Numbered from the stretch's first letter, positions 8,701 through 15,322 are shown. The stretch: DNA of 17,529 bases from Halonatronomonas sp051745425 (GCA_051745425.1 JBNJEB010000025.1:1-17529), one strand, 5' to 3'. Numbers and translations: made by a program. The notes: a model not told the origin generated them from the sequence alone.

Positions 8701-8762
8701 ATGAAATTGAGACACTTTTAGTTAAAGATCAGGAAGAGTTTAGCAAAGGGGGGATGCTCTAA
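5712..8762 (+). CDS. hdrA: HdrA, large tandem-flavin form with four ferredoxin-type clusters
   Basis: A 1016-residue HdrA, the flavin-bifurcation subunit in Hdr-type complexes. Domain order: first flavin domain with GGGIAG near residue 9, SLGGRMAQLDKTFPT and NDCSTC (Cys where methanogens can have selenocysteine); an inserted ferredoxin with CTGCADC from about 105 and a C..CGLCEIVC group near 153-164; CTGSR...YCSSVCC near 254-273; then the classical HdrA N-terminal domain (CHCGTNIAG near 458, SCTPRTHE near 517); a second flavin domain with GGGVAG near 597 and CVGSREE...YCSRLCC near 743-758; and a C-terminal ferredoxin pair (CIGCGDC near 939, CKGCGNC near 970). So there are probably two FADs and several [4Fe-4S] clusters. 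Its stop overlaps mvhD by one base. Start at ATG 5712, chosen by SD and by the family N-terminus. Confidence 0.92.
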   Translation: MADPVVVIGGGIAGIQAATDLAEMGVPVYLVEKSPSLGGRMAQLDKTFPTNDCSTCILAPKITSCYNHKNVTTYTMTELVGVEGTPGNFRVRLKKRPRYIDEDKCTGCADCFEKCPEKIPDEYNLGLTEQKAVHKYQPQAVPNLAVIDPDHCRKLQEDKCGLCEIVCNFDAVDYKQKEKNFIVQAAAIIFAPGYESFAGDIVSHYHYGNHQDVVTSLEFERILNAAGPTDGKIIRPSDGKKVEKIAFIHCTGSRDFSRDHNYCSSVCCMYSIKHALLTRDHLPDTEVDLYYMDIRSHGKGFERYFNRAEATEGVNFIRSRVAEIERVARDKKLNLKVTDGDNGFQAKDYDLVVLATGIAPKEEVTEDLQKLKIRTNKYGFADTDEFSPFVTGREGIFACGAVTGPKDIPESVAEASGSAVMAGQLASLDINDLGITEAPPVASRAVTNQRTRIGVFICHCGTNIAGVIDVKEVTERVGQMPFVELAEDVKYLCSTDSQKLIADRIEEYDLNRILIASCTPRTHEMLFQDAVERAGLNPHLMEMTNIRDQGSWVHKEEKEKATWKAYELVRAGVARIKNALPLERGEVDNITRALVLGGGVAGMTAARELGNLGFPVSLVEEAEWLGGKAAEIHRSGFGRPIKPFLEKLTAEIRENKLIDIYSGYKINDISGFVGNYQLELSGPQEIELEGGVVIVATGGRELKPEEYQYQQSDRVMTALDLEELMADNSKRLADAKKIYMIQCVGSREEDRPYCSRLCCTQSLRNAIELKKKDPDLEITILYREMRSYGYYEDLYREARDLGVNFSRFDLENKPDVKASENDKLEISFKEPLTGRTIKDNPDLVVLAAAVLPGEDNERISKMLKTPLNEDKFFLEAHVKLRPVDSSTDGIFLTGLAHGPKNISETISQSRATAGRAASILSKEFLLTEAMIAEVDEELCIGCGDCERVCVYKAIEVDPVERKAKVNKVLCKGCGNCLGVCRPNAVDLKGFRNQQILDEIETLLVKDQEEFSKGGML

Positions 8763-9295
8763 TGGCAGAAAATAATGGAGCTGCTGCAAAGGAAGAATTT
8801 GAGCCTAAAATAATTGCCTTTCTCTGTAACTGGTGCAGTTATGCAGCAGCTGATCTTGCCGGGAGCAGTCGACTCCAGTATCCGACAAATATTAGAGCTG
8901 TTAGAATTCCCTGTACAGGCAGATTAAATCCGTTAATAATAATCAAGACCTTAAAGAAAGGGGCAGATGGAATATTGGTTTCAGGCTGCCATCCTGGTGA
9001 TTGTCATTATATTGATGGTAATTATTATGCCAGGCGGAGGTTTATAATGCTAAAAGAATTACTGGAATATTCAGGGGTTGAGCCTGAAAGACTTAATTTC
9101 ACCTGGTGTTCTGCTGCTGAAGGCCGGAGATTCGCCAGTGTGGTCAGACAGGTTGTTGACAGAGTAAAATCTGTTGGCCCCTGGGATGGTTATCTGGCAG
9201 CTGATTTACTGGAAGGCTTTGAGCTTGAAACCGGTAATCCTGGAACTACTGAGCCTGATGATGAAGGCGGTGTGATTGATGACCAATTCTTATAA
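8762..9295 (+). CDS. mvhD: MvhD/FlxD iron-sulfur electron-transfer subunit
   Basis: A 177-residue member of the MvhD family, which passes electrons from a hydrogenase, formate dehydrogenase or Flx dehydrogenase module to HdrA. All family cysteines are visible: C22 and C25 (LCNWCSY), C51 (RIPCTGR), C76 and C81 (GCHPGDCHY), and C116 in FTWCSAAEG. These bind a [2Fe-2S] cluster in characterised members. AAAGGGGGG at 8745-8753 precedes the ATG, which overlaps the hdrA stop. The next gene starts 17 bp inside its end. Since no hydrogenase large subunit follows and three Flx-like genes do, it probably acts as FlxD, joining FlxABC to HdrA. Confidence 0.93.
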   Translation: MAENNGAAAKEEFEPKIIAFLCNWCSYAAADLAGSSRLQYPTNIRAVRIPCTGRLNPLIIIKTLKKGADGILVSGCHPGDCHYIDGNYYARRRFIMLKELLEYSGVEPERLNFTWCSAAEGRRFASVVRQVVDRVKSVGPWDGYLAADLLEGFELETGNPGTTEPDDEGGVIDDQFL

Positions 9296-10151
9296 AGAGA
9301 TAACAGAAGACTTGCAGGAAAAAATTAGACTAATTTATGAGCAAGAAGAATTTGATCGGCTGCTTGCCTATAGCAGAGGAGAATTTTCTGGATTAATAGA
9401 GCCATTAATTATTAATAAAGATCCTGAACCAGATTTTGCCAGGATAGAATTTACAGATCAAGCCTATCAGATGTTAAGTAAGTATCTTTTAAAAAATCGG
9501 AAATTAAAGCAGGTAGTAGTTGCCAAACCCTGTGATACCAGGGCTATAGCATTTTATGTGTCTGAAAATATTATTGATAGAGATAATTTAATAATTATTG
9601 GCATTAATGGCTGTCCAGGGATAGAGGGAAATACAGCCTGTGATGAATGTGATACCAAGAATCCAGTGATTGCAGATTATTATGTAGGTGAGCCCTTACC
9701 AGAGGAAGAATTTGCAAAAGATAAGAGAGATTTAAAATATTTATTATCAGAAGAGAACCAATCTACAAGAAAAAATCATTATACTGAAGAATTTATGAGA
9801 TGTACCCAGTGTTATGCCTGTAGAGATGCCTGCCCGGTCTGTTATTGCGACCATTGCTTTGTTGAAAGTAATCAACCGGTCTGGCTTGAGGAAGGCAGTG
9901 GGCCTGAAGAAGATATGGTCTTTCATTTGATGAGAACTATGCATATGCCAGGCAGATGTGTTAACTGTGGGGCCTGTGAGATGGCCTGTCCAGAAGGAAT
10001 TGAGATGCGTTCTTTAACATCCCATTTATATCACCAGGCAAGGAAATACTTTGACTTTAGACCTGGATTAGCAATAGATCAGAAATCACTTTTTTCAGAT
10101 TATAACGAGGAAGATCCAGAACCAGGTTTCCTCCAGCAGGAGGGTGATTAA
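9279..10151 (+). CDS. FlxC-like multicluster iron-sulfur protein
   Basis: A 290-residue soluble protein. The N-terminal part has a short alpha/beta fold with KPCDTRAIAFY (C85) and GCPG (C112), then C121 and C124. The C-terminal half holds C175, C178, C181, C185-P, an added C188, C190 and C193, and a second [4Fe-4S] set C227, C230, C233, C237-P. It looks like the iron-sulfur subunits that accompany AsrA/HydB-type proteins and the Flx complexes of sulfate reducers and fermenters. ATG 9279 is preferred over TTG 9276 because it is a better start codon with a GGCGGTG stretch 6 nt upstream. It overlaps mvhD by 17 bp. Expected role: relay in the NAD(P)H-to-HdrA electron path. Which Flx letter applies is uncertain. 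Confidence 0.72.
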   Translation: MTNSYKEITEDLQEKIRLIYEQEEFDRLLAYSRGEFSGLIEPLIINKDPEPDFARIEFTDQAYQMLSKYLLKNRKLKQVVVAKPCDTRAIAFYVSENIIDRDNLIIIGINGCPGIEGNTACDECDTKNPVIADYYVGEPLPEEEFAKDKRDLKYLLSEENQSTRKNHYTEEFMRCTQCYACRDACPVCYCDHCFVESNQPVWLEEGSGPEEDMVFHLMRTMHMPGRCVNCGACEMACPEGIEMRSLTSHLYHQARKYFDFRPGLAIDQKSLFSDYNEEDPEPGFLQQEGD

Positions 10152-10153
10152 TT

Positions 10154-11224
10154 ATGAGGATAAAAAAGCTGAATTCAGAAGAACTTATAGGTCTGTTAGA
10201 AGTTTTATTTGCGGAATATAATTTGATTGCCCCCTTTAAAGTTGAACAGGGGAGATTAAATCGCGTTCTTTATCGTAAGGTAAGAATGGAAACAGAAATT
10301 CCTGCAATCTATCTTAAGGAATTACCTGAAACTACGCCAAAGAACTTTATTCTGCCTAGAGATCAGCACCTTGATTTTGATCAAGAAGGAAATAATCATA
10401 GTTCAGACCAGGATAAACCCAGGCTCTTTTTTGGTGTTAGAAGTTGTGATCTGGCAGCAATTGAATTATTTGATGATGTCTTTTTAGATGAAGATTATCT
10501 TGATCCATTTTATGAAGCAAGGAGAGAAAGTAATCTTTTCATAGGTTATTCCAATCAGACATTGCCCCCGAATAATTTTCAGAAAGAATTAGGAATTGAT
10601 TATTTTGAGCATCAGCTGGCTCCAGTATTTCTCTATGAGGATTTAGAAGCCAGGGATAGAGAGCATTACTATCTTAAAATTAAAGATGGTTTTAAATTTC
10701 CTAAAGAAGTTGAGGCTTATTTAGATAATCTGGAGACCGGGGATATTAAAGAGCTAGAAAATTTATTAGCTGACTGGGAAGATAAATTTGCCGGTGAAAC
10801 TGAATTTGAAATTAAGAGTGAGCTGCCATTTCCAGAAAAAGAAGTCTTTAATCAGGTTGACTGGCAGGAGCCGACAGCAAGCTGTCTGGGTTGTGGTGTC
10901 TGTACCTATTACTGTCCGACCTGTTTCTGTTTTGATTTCTTCTGGGATGGGAGTACTAAAAATCGCTCCTGGGATTCCTGTATGTTCTCCCTGTTTACTG
11001 AACACGCTTCAGGCCATAACCCCAGGGAAGAACAGCATCAGCGCTGGCGGCAGCGTTTGCTCCATAAGTTTTCCTACCACCCCCAGAACTATGATGGGAA
11101 GCCAGGCTGTGTAGGCTGTGGCCGTTGTATTTATAAATGTCCAGTTAATCTGGATATTAGAAAAGTTATTAGTGCTGTTGACAAAACTTTAGTAAAAGGA
11201 GGTCAGGCCAGTGAAGAGAGATGA
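10154..11224 (+). CDS. FlxB-like 4Fe-4S dicluster protein (AsrA/HydB family)
   Basis: A 356-residue soluble iron-sulfur protein of the anaerobic sulfite reductase A / sulfhydrogenase beta family. Recognisable parts are FFGVRSCDLAAIELFDD (about 92-108) followed by DPFYEARRE, the Cys group C244, C247, C250, C254-P, C257 and C259, the NRSWDSC segment, HASGHNPR with a basic RQRLLHKFSYH stretch, and a terminal [4Fe-4S] motif C319, C322, C325, C329-P. In AsrA and HydB this subunit pairs with an FAD/NAD(P)H subunit, which is exactly the next gene. AGGAGGGTG at 10138-10146 precedes the ATG, which lies 2 bp after the previous stop. Role inferred: electron relay in a Flx-like NADH dehydrogenase module that feeds HdrA through MvhD. 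Confidence 0.82.
   Translation: MRIKKLNSEELIGLLEVLFAEYNLIAPFKVEQGRLNRVLYRKVRMETEIPAIYLKELPETTPKNFILPRDQHLDFDQEGNNHSSDQDKPRLFFGVRSCDLAAIELFDDVFLDEDYLDPFYEARRESNLFIGYSNQTLPPNNFQKELGIDYFEHQLAPVFLYEDLEARDREHYYLKIKDGFKFPKEVEAYLDNLETGDIKELENLLADWEDKFAGETEFEIKSELPFPEKEVFNQVDWQEPTASCLGCGVCTYYCPTCFCFDFFWDGSTKNRSWDSCMFSLFTEHASGHNPREEQHQRWRQRLLHKFSYHPQNYDGKPGCVGCGRCIYKCPVNLDIRKVISAVDKTLVKGGQASEER
11194..11203 (+). promoter_or_regulatory. Ribosome binding site for the GTG start at 11211
   Basis: AAAAGGAGGT, a near-perfect Shine-Dalgarno sequence, sits inside the end of the preceding gene, 7 nt before GTG 11211, and confirms this start and the 14-bp overlap. Confidence 0.8.
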
Positions 11225-12053
11225 TTATCTTCCAGAAGAAGCTGAAATTATCAAAGTTATTCAGGAAACAGGCAGTAATCTTAATATAAAGACCTTTCAT
11301 CTTAAGCTTACAGGAGATGATCCAGTTTTTGATTTTAAGCCTGGCCAGTTTTTAATGTTAACTGTTCATGGTGTGGGAGAGGCCCCCTTTGGCCTGGCTT
11401 CATCGCCTTCCAATAGAGATAAGATTGTTATTTCAGTTAAGGAGACTGGCAAAGTAACTGCTGCTTTACATGAAATGACTGTTGGCGATAAAGTTGGACT
11501 CAGGGGACCTTATGGCAATTCATTTCCAATTGAGGAGCATAAATCCCAGGAAATAATTTTTATCAGTGGTGGAATCGGACTGGCTCCACTCCGTTCAGCA
11601 ATTGATTATGTCCTTGACCCTGATAACCGTGGGAATTATGGAAGGGTCCAGATGTTACAGGCTTTTCGTTCACCTGATGATATGCTTTATGATTATGATC
11701 AGCCCCGCTGGGAAGATGCCGATAATACAGAGATAAAATATACTATTGATAAGCCCTGTGAAGACTGGGAATACTGTGTTGGTTTCCCCCATAATTTAAT
11801 TAAAGATGAAATTGAATGTCTGACTGAAGGGGCAAAATATTATGTCTGTGGTCCTCCGATAATGATTAAATCGGTGATCAATGAACTGCTGGAGCTTGAA
11901 ATTAAACCTGAAGACATTATTACTACTCTCGAGATGAGGATGTCCTGTGGCCTTGGCAAGTGTGGGAAATGTAATATTGGACACCGGTATGTCTGTAAAG
12001 ATGGTCCTGTCTTTAATTATCAGGAATTATTGGATATGCCAGAAGAATTTTAA
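11211..12053 (+). CDS. FlxA-like FAD/NAD(P)H reductase with C-terminal [2Fe-2S] (AsrB/HydG family)
   Basis: A 280-residue ferredoxin-NADP-reductase-fold protein that would oxidise or reduce NAD(P)H. The FAD domain has KPGQFLMLTV (43-52) and the PFGLASSP loop (59-66), an AsrB/HydG-like variant of the usual RxYS motif. The nucleotide domain has ISGGIGLAPLRSAI (118-131) and YYVCGPPIMIK (210-220). The C-terminus binds a [2Fe-2S] cluster through C246, C251, C254 and C262 (SCGLGKCGKC...YVC), as in the dihydroorotate dehydrogenase electron-transfer family. GTG start with a strong SD. As the only pyridine-nucleotide module in the cluster, it is the likely entry or exit point for NAD(P)H in the Flx-Hdr-MetVF chain (inference). 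NADH versus NADPH preference cannot be read by eye. Confidence 0.87.
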   Translation: MKRDDYLPEEAEIIKVIQETGSNLNIKTFHLKLTGDDPVFDFKPGQFLMLTVHGVGEAPFGLASSPSNRDKIVISVKETGKVTAALHEMTVGDKVGLRGPYGNSFPIEEHKSQEIIFISGGIGLAPLRSAIDYVLDPDNRGNYGRVQMLQAFRSPDDMLYDYDQPRWEDADNTEIKYTIDKPCEDWEYCVGFPHNLIKDEIECLTEGAKYYVCGPPIMIKSVINELLELEIKPEDIITTLEMRMSCGLGKCGKCNIGHRYVCKDGPVFNYQELLDMPEEF

Positions 12054-12070
12054 GTACTGAAAATAGTTTT

Positions 12071-12079
12071 GGGGGTGAG
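12071..12079 (+). promoter_or_regulatory. Ribosome binding site for the MttB-like gene
   Basis: GGGGGTGAG resembles the 3' half of the AGGAGGTGA consensus. It is best placed for TTG 12084; the longer alternatives at 12069 (TTG) and 12075 (GTG) would precede or overlap it. Confidence 0.55.
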
Positions 12080-12083
12080 TAGT

Positions 12084-13502
12084 TTGATAAAGAGAAGCAG
12101 AGAAGGTCTTGATATTTTTTCTAAAGGAGATTTGGAGAAGATACATGAAGCGACCCTTAAGGTTTTAGAGAAAGCTGGCGTAGAAATACTGTCAGAAGAA
12201 GCAAGAAAAATATTTGAGAAGGCCGGGGTACAGGTAGAGGATAAGAAGGTTCATCTCAGTCAGAAAGATCTTGATGAATATTTAAGTCTGGCTCCAGAAG
12301 AATTTACTCTCCATGCTAGAAATGAAAAAAATAATGTGCAAATTGGCGGCAAGAATACAGTACTGGCTCCAGGTTATGGCTCTCCTTTTGTAATGGAGTA
12401 TCCAGAAATGAATCGGCGTCCCTCTAAATATGAGGATTATATCAAGTTTACAAAATTAGCTCAGGCCAGTGATAATATTGATGTTGTTGGTGGAGTCCTG
12501 GCAGAACCGACTGATATTGATGACAGGATTCGCCATGGCAAGATGTTAGAAGCCGCAGTTAAGTATAGTGATAAATGTCTGATGGGCAGTGCTATGGGTG
12601 CTAAAAAGGCCAAAGAATCAATAGAGATGGCCGAAATAGTTTTTGAGAGTAAAGAGTTTGTTCGAAATCATCCTGTTTTGGTTTCCCTGATTAATACAAA
12701 TAGTCCTTTAACGATTGATGAACGGATGAGCGATGCCTTAATGGTTTATTCTGAGAATAAACAGGCGATGGTTATTGCCTCATTAAGTATGACTGGAACA
12801 ACTGCCCCAACTACCCTGCCGGCTTCATTGGTGCAGCAAAATGCGGAAATTCTAACAGGAATAGTTTTGACTCAGCTTATTAATCCTGGAACTCCGGTAA
12901 TCTATGGTTCTGCTTCCAGTGTTGTTGATCTAAAAACTGCAGACCTGGCTCTAGGCAGTCCTGAAACGGCAAAAATGTTTAATGGAACTGCTCAGATGGC
13001 AAGGTATTATGGGGTTCCCTGTAGAGGTGGAGGAGCTTTAACAGATTCCCTTTTCCCTGATGCCCAGGCAGGTTATGAATCAATGTTAAATATTATGTCA
13101 GCTGTTAATAATGGTTTTAACTTTATTCTCCATGCTGCCGGTCTTTTAGAAAATTATATGTCCATGTCCTATGAAAAGTTTATCATTGATGATGAGATCT
13201 GTGGAATAGTCAATAATTTAGCAGAGGGATTAAAGGTAGATGAAGACCAACTGGCAGCTGAAGAGATAATAAAGATTGGTCCAGGCGGTAATTTTATCTC
13301 TACTGACCATACTTTTAAGCATATGAAAGATATGAGATTGCCTTTATTGTCAAAAAGAGAGCGGTATTTTAGTGATAAAGAACAGCCAGAAACTGCAGCA
13401 AGAGCCAGTGCTAAATATGAAGAAATACTTAATAATTTTAATAAGCCTAAATTAAATGCAGGAATTTTAGAAAAATTACAGAAGTATATTGATAGGTTAT
13501 AA
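12084..13502 (+). CDS. MttB-superfamily methylamine/betaine:corrinoid methyltransferase, non-pyrrolysine
   Basis: A 472-residue TIM-barrel methyltransferase that transfers a methyl group from a methylated amine to a cognate corrinoid protein. Family marks are the N-terminal IHEATLKVLEKAGVEI, LAPGYGSPF near 92-100, SLSMTGTTAPTTLPASL near 240-256, YGSASSVVDLKTADLALGSPE, the YYGVPCRGGGALTDSLFPDAQAGYE region and SYEKFIIDDE near the end. No TAG interrupts the frame, so unlike trimethylamine MttB it lacks pyrrolysine. The closest characterised type is glycine betaine methyltransferase MtgB of Desulfitobacterium, but other non-Pyl members act on proline betaine, carnitine or gamma-butyrobetaine, so the substrate is open. 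The start is probably TTG 12084. A gap of 30 bp separates it from the FlxA-like gene. The expected corrinoid partner is not in the window. Confidence 0.9.
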   Translation: MIKRSREGLDIFSKGDLEKIHEATLKVLEKAGVEILSEEARKIFEKAGVQVEDKKVHLSQKDLDEYLSLAPEEFTLHARNEKNNVQIGGKNTVLAPGYGSPFVMEYPEMNRRPSKYEDYIKFTKLAQASDNIDVVGGVLAEPTDIDDRIRHGKMLEAAVKYSDKCLMGSAMGAKKAKESIEMAEIVFESKEFVRNHPVLVSLINTNSPLTIDERMSDALMVYSENKQAMVIASLSMTGTTAPTTLPASLVQQNAEILTGIVLTQLINPGTPVIYGSASSVVDLKTADLALGSPETAKMFNGTAQMARYYGVPCRGGGALTDSLFPDAQAGYESMLNIMSAVNNGFNFILHAAGLLENYMSMSYEKFIIDDEICGIVNNLAEGLKVDEDQLAAEEIIKIGPGGNFISTDHTFKHMKDMRLPLLSKRERYFSDKEQPETAARASAKYEEILNNFNKPKLNAGILEKLQKYIDRL

Positions 13503-13556
13503 AAATTTTCAACCTTATTTTAAAAGAACAATATTATAAAGGAGGAATTTAAAAGA

Positions 13557-15221
13557 ATGAGAAGCGACATTGAAATTGCACAGGCAGCAGACATGAAACT
13601 AATAAGCGAGATAGCAGAGAAGGCAGGTTTACTGGAAGAGGAATTAGAACATTATGGTAAGTATAAGGCCAAGGTTAATTTAGATGCCTTAGAAAGGCTT
13701 GACCAGGATAGTAAGCTTGTTCTAGTCACAGCCATGACCCCAACTCCTGCAGGTGAAGGTAAGACAACAACAACTGTAGGTTTAGGCCAGGCTTTAAATA
13801 GACTTGGCAAGAACGCAGCGATTGCTCTTAGAGAGCCTTCCTTAGGACCGACAATGGGTGTTAAAGGTGGTGCAGCCGGTGGTGGTTACTCCCAGGTTGT
13901 TCCAATGGAAGATATCAATCTTCACTTTACTGGCGATATCCATGCAATTGGTGTAGCCCATAATCTATTATCAGCAACTATTGATAATCATATCAAGCAG
14001 GGTAATGAGCTTGGAATAGACCCAACAAGGGTTAGTTTCTCAAGAGTAGTAGATATGAATGATCGTGCCCTTAGAGATATTATAGTTGGCCTTGGCGGTA
14101 AGTCCAATGGTTATCCAAGACAGGATAATTTCATGATAACAGTAGCCTCTGAAGTTATGGCTATCCTCTGTCTTGCTAATAATATTAGCGAATTAAAGGA
14201 AAAGATTGGTAGAATTGTAGTTGCCTATAATTATGATGACGAACCAATTATTGCCAAACAACTTGGTGTTCATGGTGCCATGGCTGCTCTACTTAAAGAA
14301 GCCATTAAGCCTAACCTGGTTCAGACATTAGAAAATACTCCAGCCTTTATCCATGGTGGACCATTTGCCAATATTGCCCATGGTTGTAACAGTGTAATGG
14401 CTACTAAGATGGCTATGTCAATCAGTGATATTACTGTTACTGAAGCCGGCTTTGGTGCTGACCTTGGTGCTGAAAAGTTCTTTAATATTAAGTCAAGATT
14501 TGCTGACTTACATCCTGATGCAACAGTCCTGGTTGCAACAGTTAGAGCCCTTAAGATGCATGGTGGCAAAGCTAAAGATGACTTAACTGATGAAGATCTT
14601 GATGCATTATCAGCTGGTGTCGAGAACTTAGAGAAGCATATTGAAAATATCAAGAAGTTTGGAGTACCATTAGTTGTTGCAATTAACCGTTTCCCTGATG
14701 ATACTGAAGCAGAATTAGAATTAGTCAGAGAACGCTGTGAAGATCTTGGTGTTAATGTTGCCCTATCAGAAGTCTTTGCCAAAGGTGGCGAAGGTGGAGA
14801 GGAATTAGGTAAGAAGGTTATTGATATCCTGGATAATGAAGAATCAAAGTTTGAATTCCTCTATGATGAAAAAGATACTATTCCAGAAAAAATCAGGACT
14901 ATAGCCAAAGAGATCTATGGTGCTGATGGTGTTGAATTTAGCGATGAAGCTAAAAAGCAGATAGAATTATATAAATGTTATGGCTATGATAAACTGCCTA
15001 TCTGTATGGCCAAAACTCAGAACTCAATTTCTGATAACCCGGCTCTAAAGGGTAGACCAGAAGGCTTTACAGTTACTGTCAGAGAGATTAATGTCTCTGC
15101 AGGTGCAGGTTTCTTAGTTGCCTTAACTGGACCGGTCCTAACAATGCCAGGACTTCCAAAGAGACCATCTGCTGAAGATATTGATATTGATGAAAACGGA
15201 AAGATTAGTGGGTTATTCTAA
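13557..15221 (+). CDS. fhs: Formate-tetrahydrofolate ligase
   Basis: ATP-dependent ligase forming 10-formyl-THF from formate and THF; in the reverse direction it yields ATP when methyl groups are oxidised to formate. The 554 residues match the usual 555-560. The P-loop-type TPTPAGEGKTTTTVGLGQAL spans 61-80, followed by LREPSLGPTMGVKGGAAGGGYSQV-type sequence, LHFTGDIHAIGVAHNLL, the central HGGPFANIAHGCNS and TEAGFGADLGAEKF motifs, and the PGLPKRPSAE C-terminus, all hallmarks of the family. AAAGGAGG (13538-13545) precedes ATG 13557 by 11 nt. A gap of 54 bp separates it from the MttB-like gene and I see no convincing promoter in it. Transcription should end at the strong terminator 25 bp downstream. 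By impression its codon use is more biased toward GGT, GTT and CCA than its neighbours, in line with high expression. Confidence 0.98.
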   Translation: MRSDIEIAQAADMKLISEIAEKAGLLEEELEHYGKYKAKVNLDALERLDQDSKLVLVTAMTPTPAGEGKTTTTVGLGQALNRLGKNAAIALREPSLGPTMGVKGGAAGGGYSQVVPMEDINLHFTGDIHAIGVAHNLLSATIDNHIKQGNELGIDPTRVSFSRVVDMNDRALRDIIVGLGGKSNGYPRQDNFMITVASEVMAILCLANNISELKEKIGRIVVAYNYDDEPIIAKQLGVHGAMAALLKEAIKPNLVQTLENTPAFIHGGPFANIAHGCNSVMATKMAMSISDITVTEAGFGADLGAEKFFNIKSRFADLHPDATVLVATVRALKMHGGKAKDDLTDEDLDALSAGVENLEKHIENIKKFGVPLVVAINRFPDDTEAELELVRERCEDLGVNVALSEVFAKGGEGGEELGKKVIDILDNEESKFEFLYDEKDTIPEKIRTIAKEIYGADGVEFSDEAKKQIELYKCYGYDKLPICMAKTQNSISDNPALKGRPEGFTVTVREINVSAGAGFLVALTGPVLTMPGLPKRPSAEDIDIDENGKISGLF

Positions 15222-15246
15222 ACCAAGCTTTAAGGGAATAAATAAT

Positions 15247-15282
15247 AGAGATCAGGCAGTATTTGCTGTCTGGTCTCTTTTT
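15247..15282 (+). terminator. Intrinsic terminator after fhs
   Basis: A 13-bp stem (15247-15259 with 15266-15278, two G-T wobbles) around a 6-nt TATTTG loop is followed at once by a T-run (15278-15282). It is the only strong intrinsic terminator I find and probably ends the long transcript that includes fhs. Confidence 0.9.
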
Positions 15283-15291
15283 GAATATAAT
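15263..15291 (+). promoter_or_regulatory. Candidate promoter for the corrinoid-activator gene
   Basis: A perfect TATAAT -10 box at 15286-15291 has a TTGCTG -35-like hexamer at 15263-15268 with exact 17-bp spacing. The start would be near 15298, leaving a leader of about 25 nt before ATG 15323. The -35 lies in the terminator loop and right arm. Only TTG of the -35 fits consensus, so confidence is moderate. Confidence 0.45.
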
Positions 15292-15322
15292 TTTCACAAA
15301 ATTAAGAAAAAGGCGGGGTATT

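Noticed and set aside
12084..13502. Pyrrolysine-containing MttB
   Set aside because: No in-frame TAG occurs within the gene.
13508..13537. Promoter before fhs (TTCAAC, 18 bp, TATTAT)
   Set aside because: The start site would fall inside the SD of fhs, cutting it off, and the -35 match is weak.
14321..14782. Minus-strand open frame of 153 codons inside fhs
   Set aside because: It mirrors the codon bias of fhs, has no SD and no recognisable domain; fhs in the forward frame is certain.
15263..15322. Longer corrinoid-activator start at TTG 15263
   Set aside because: It lies within the fhs terminator; ATG 15323 has its own SD and begins just before the [2Fe-2S] domain.
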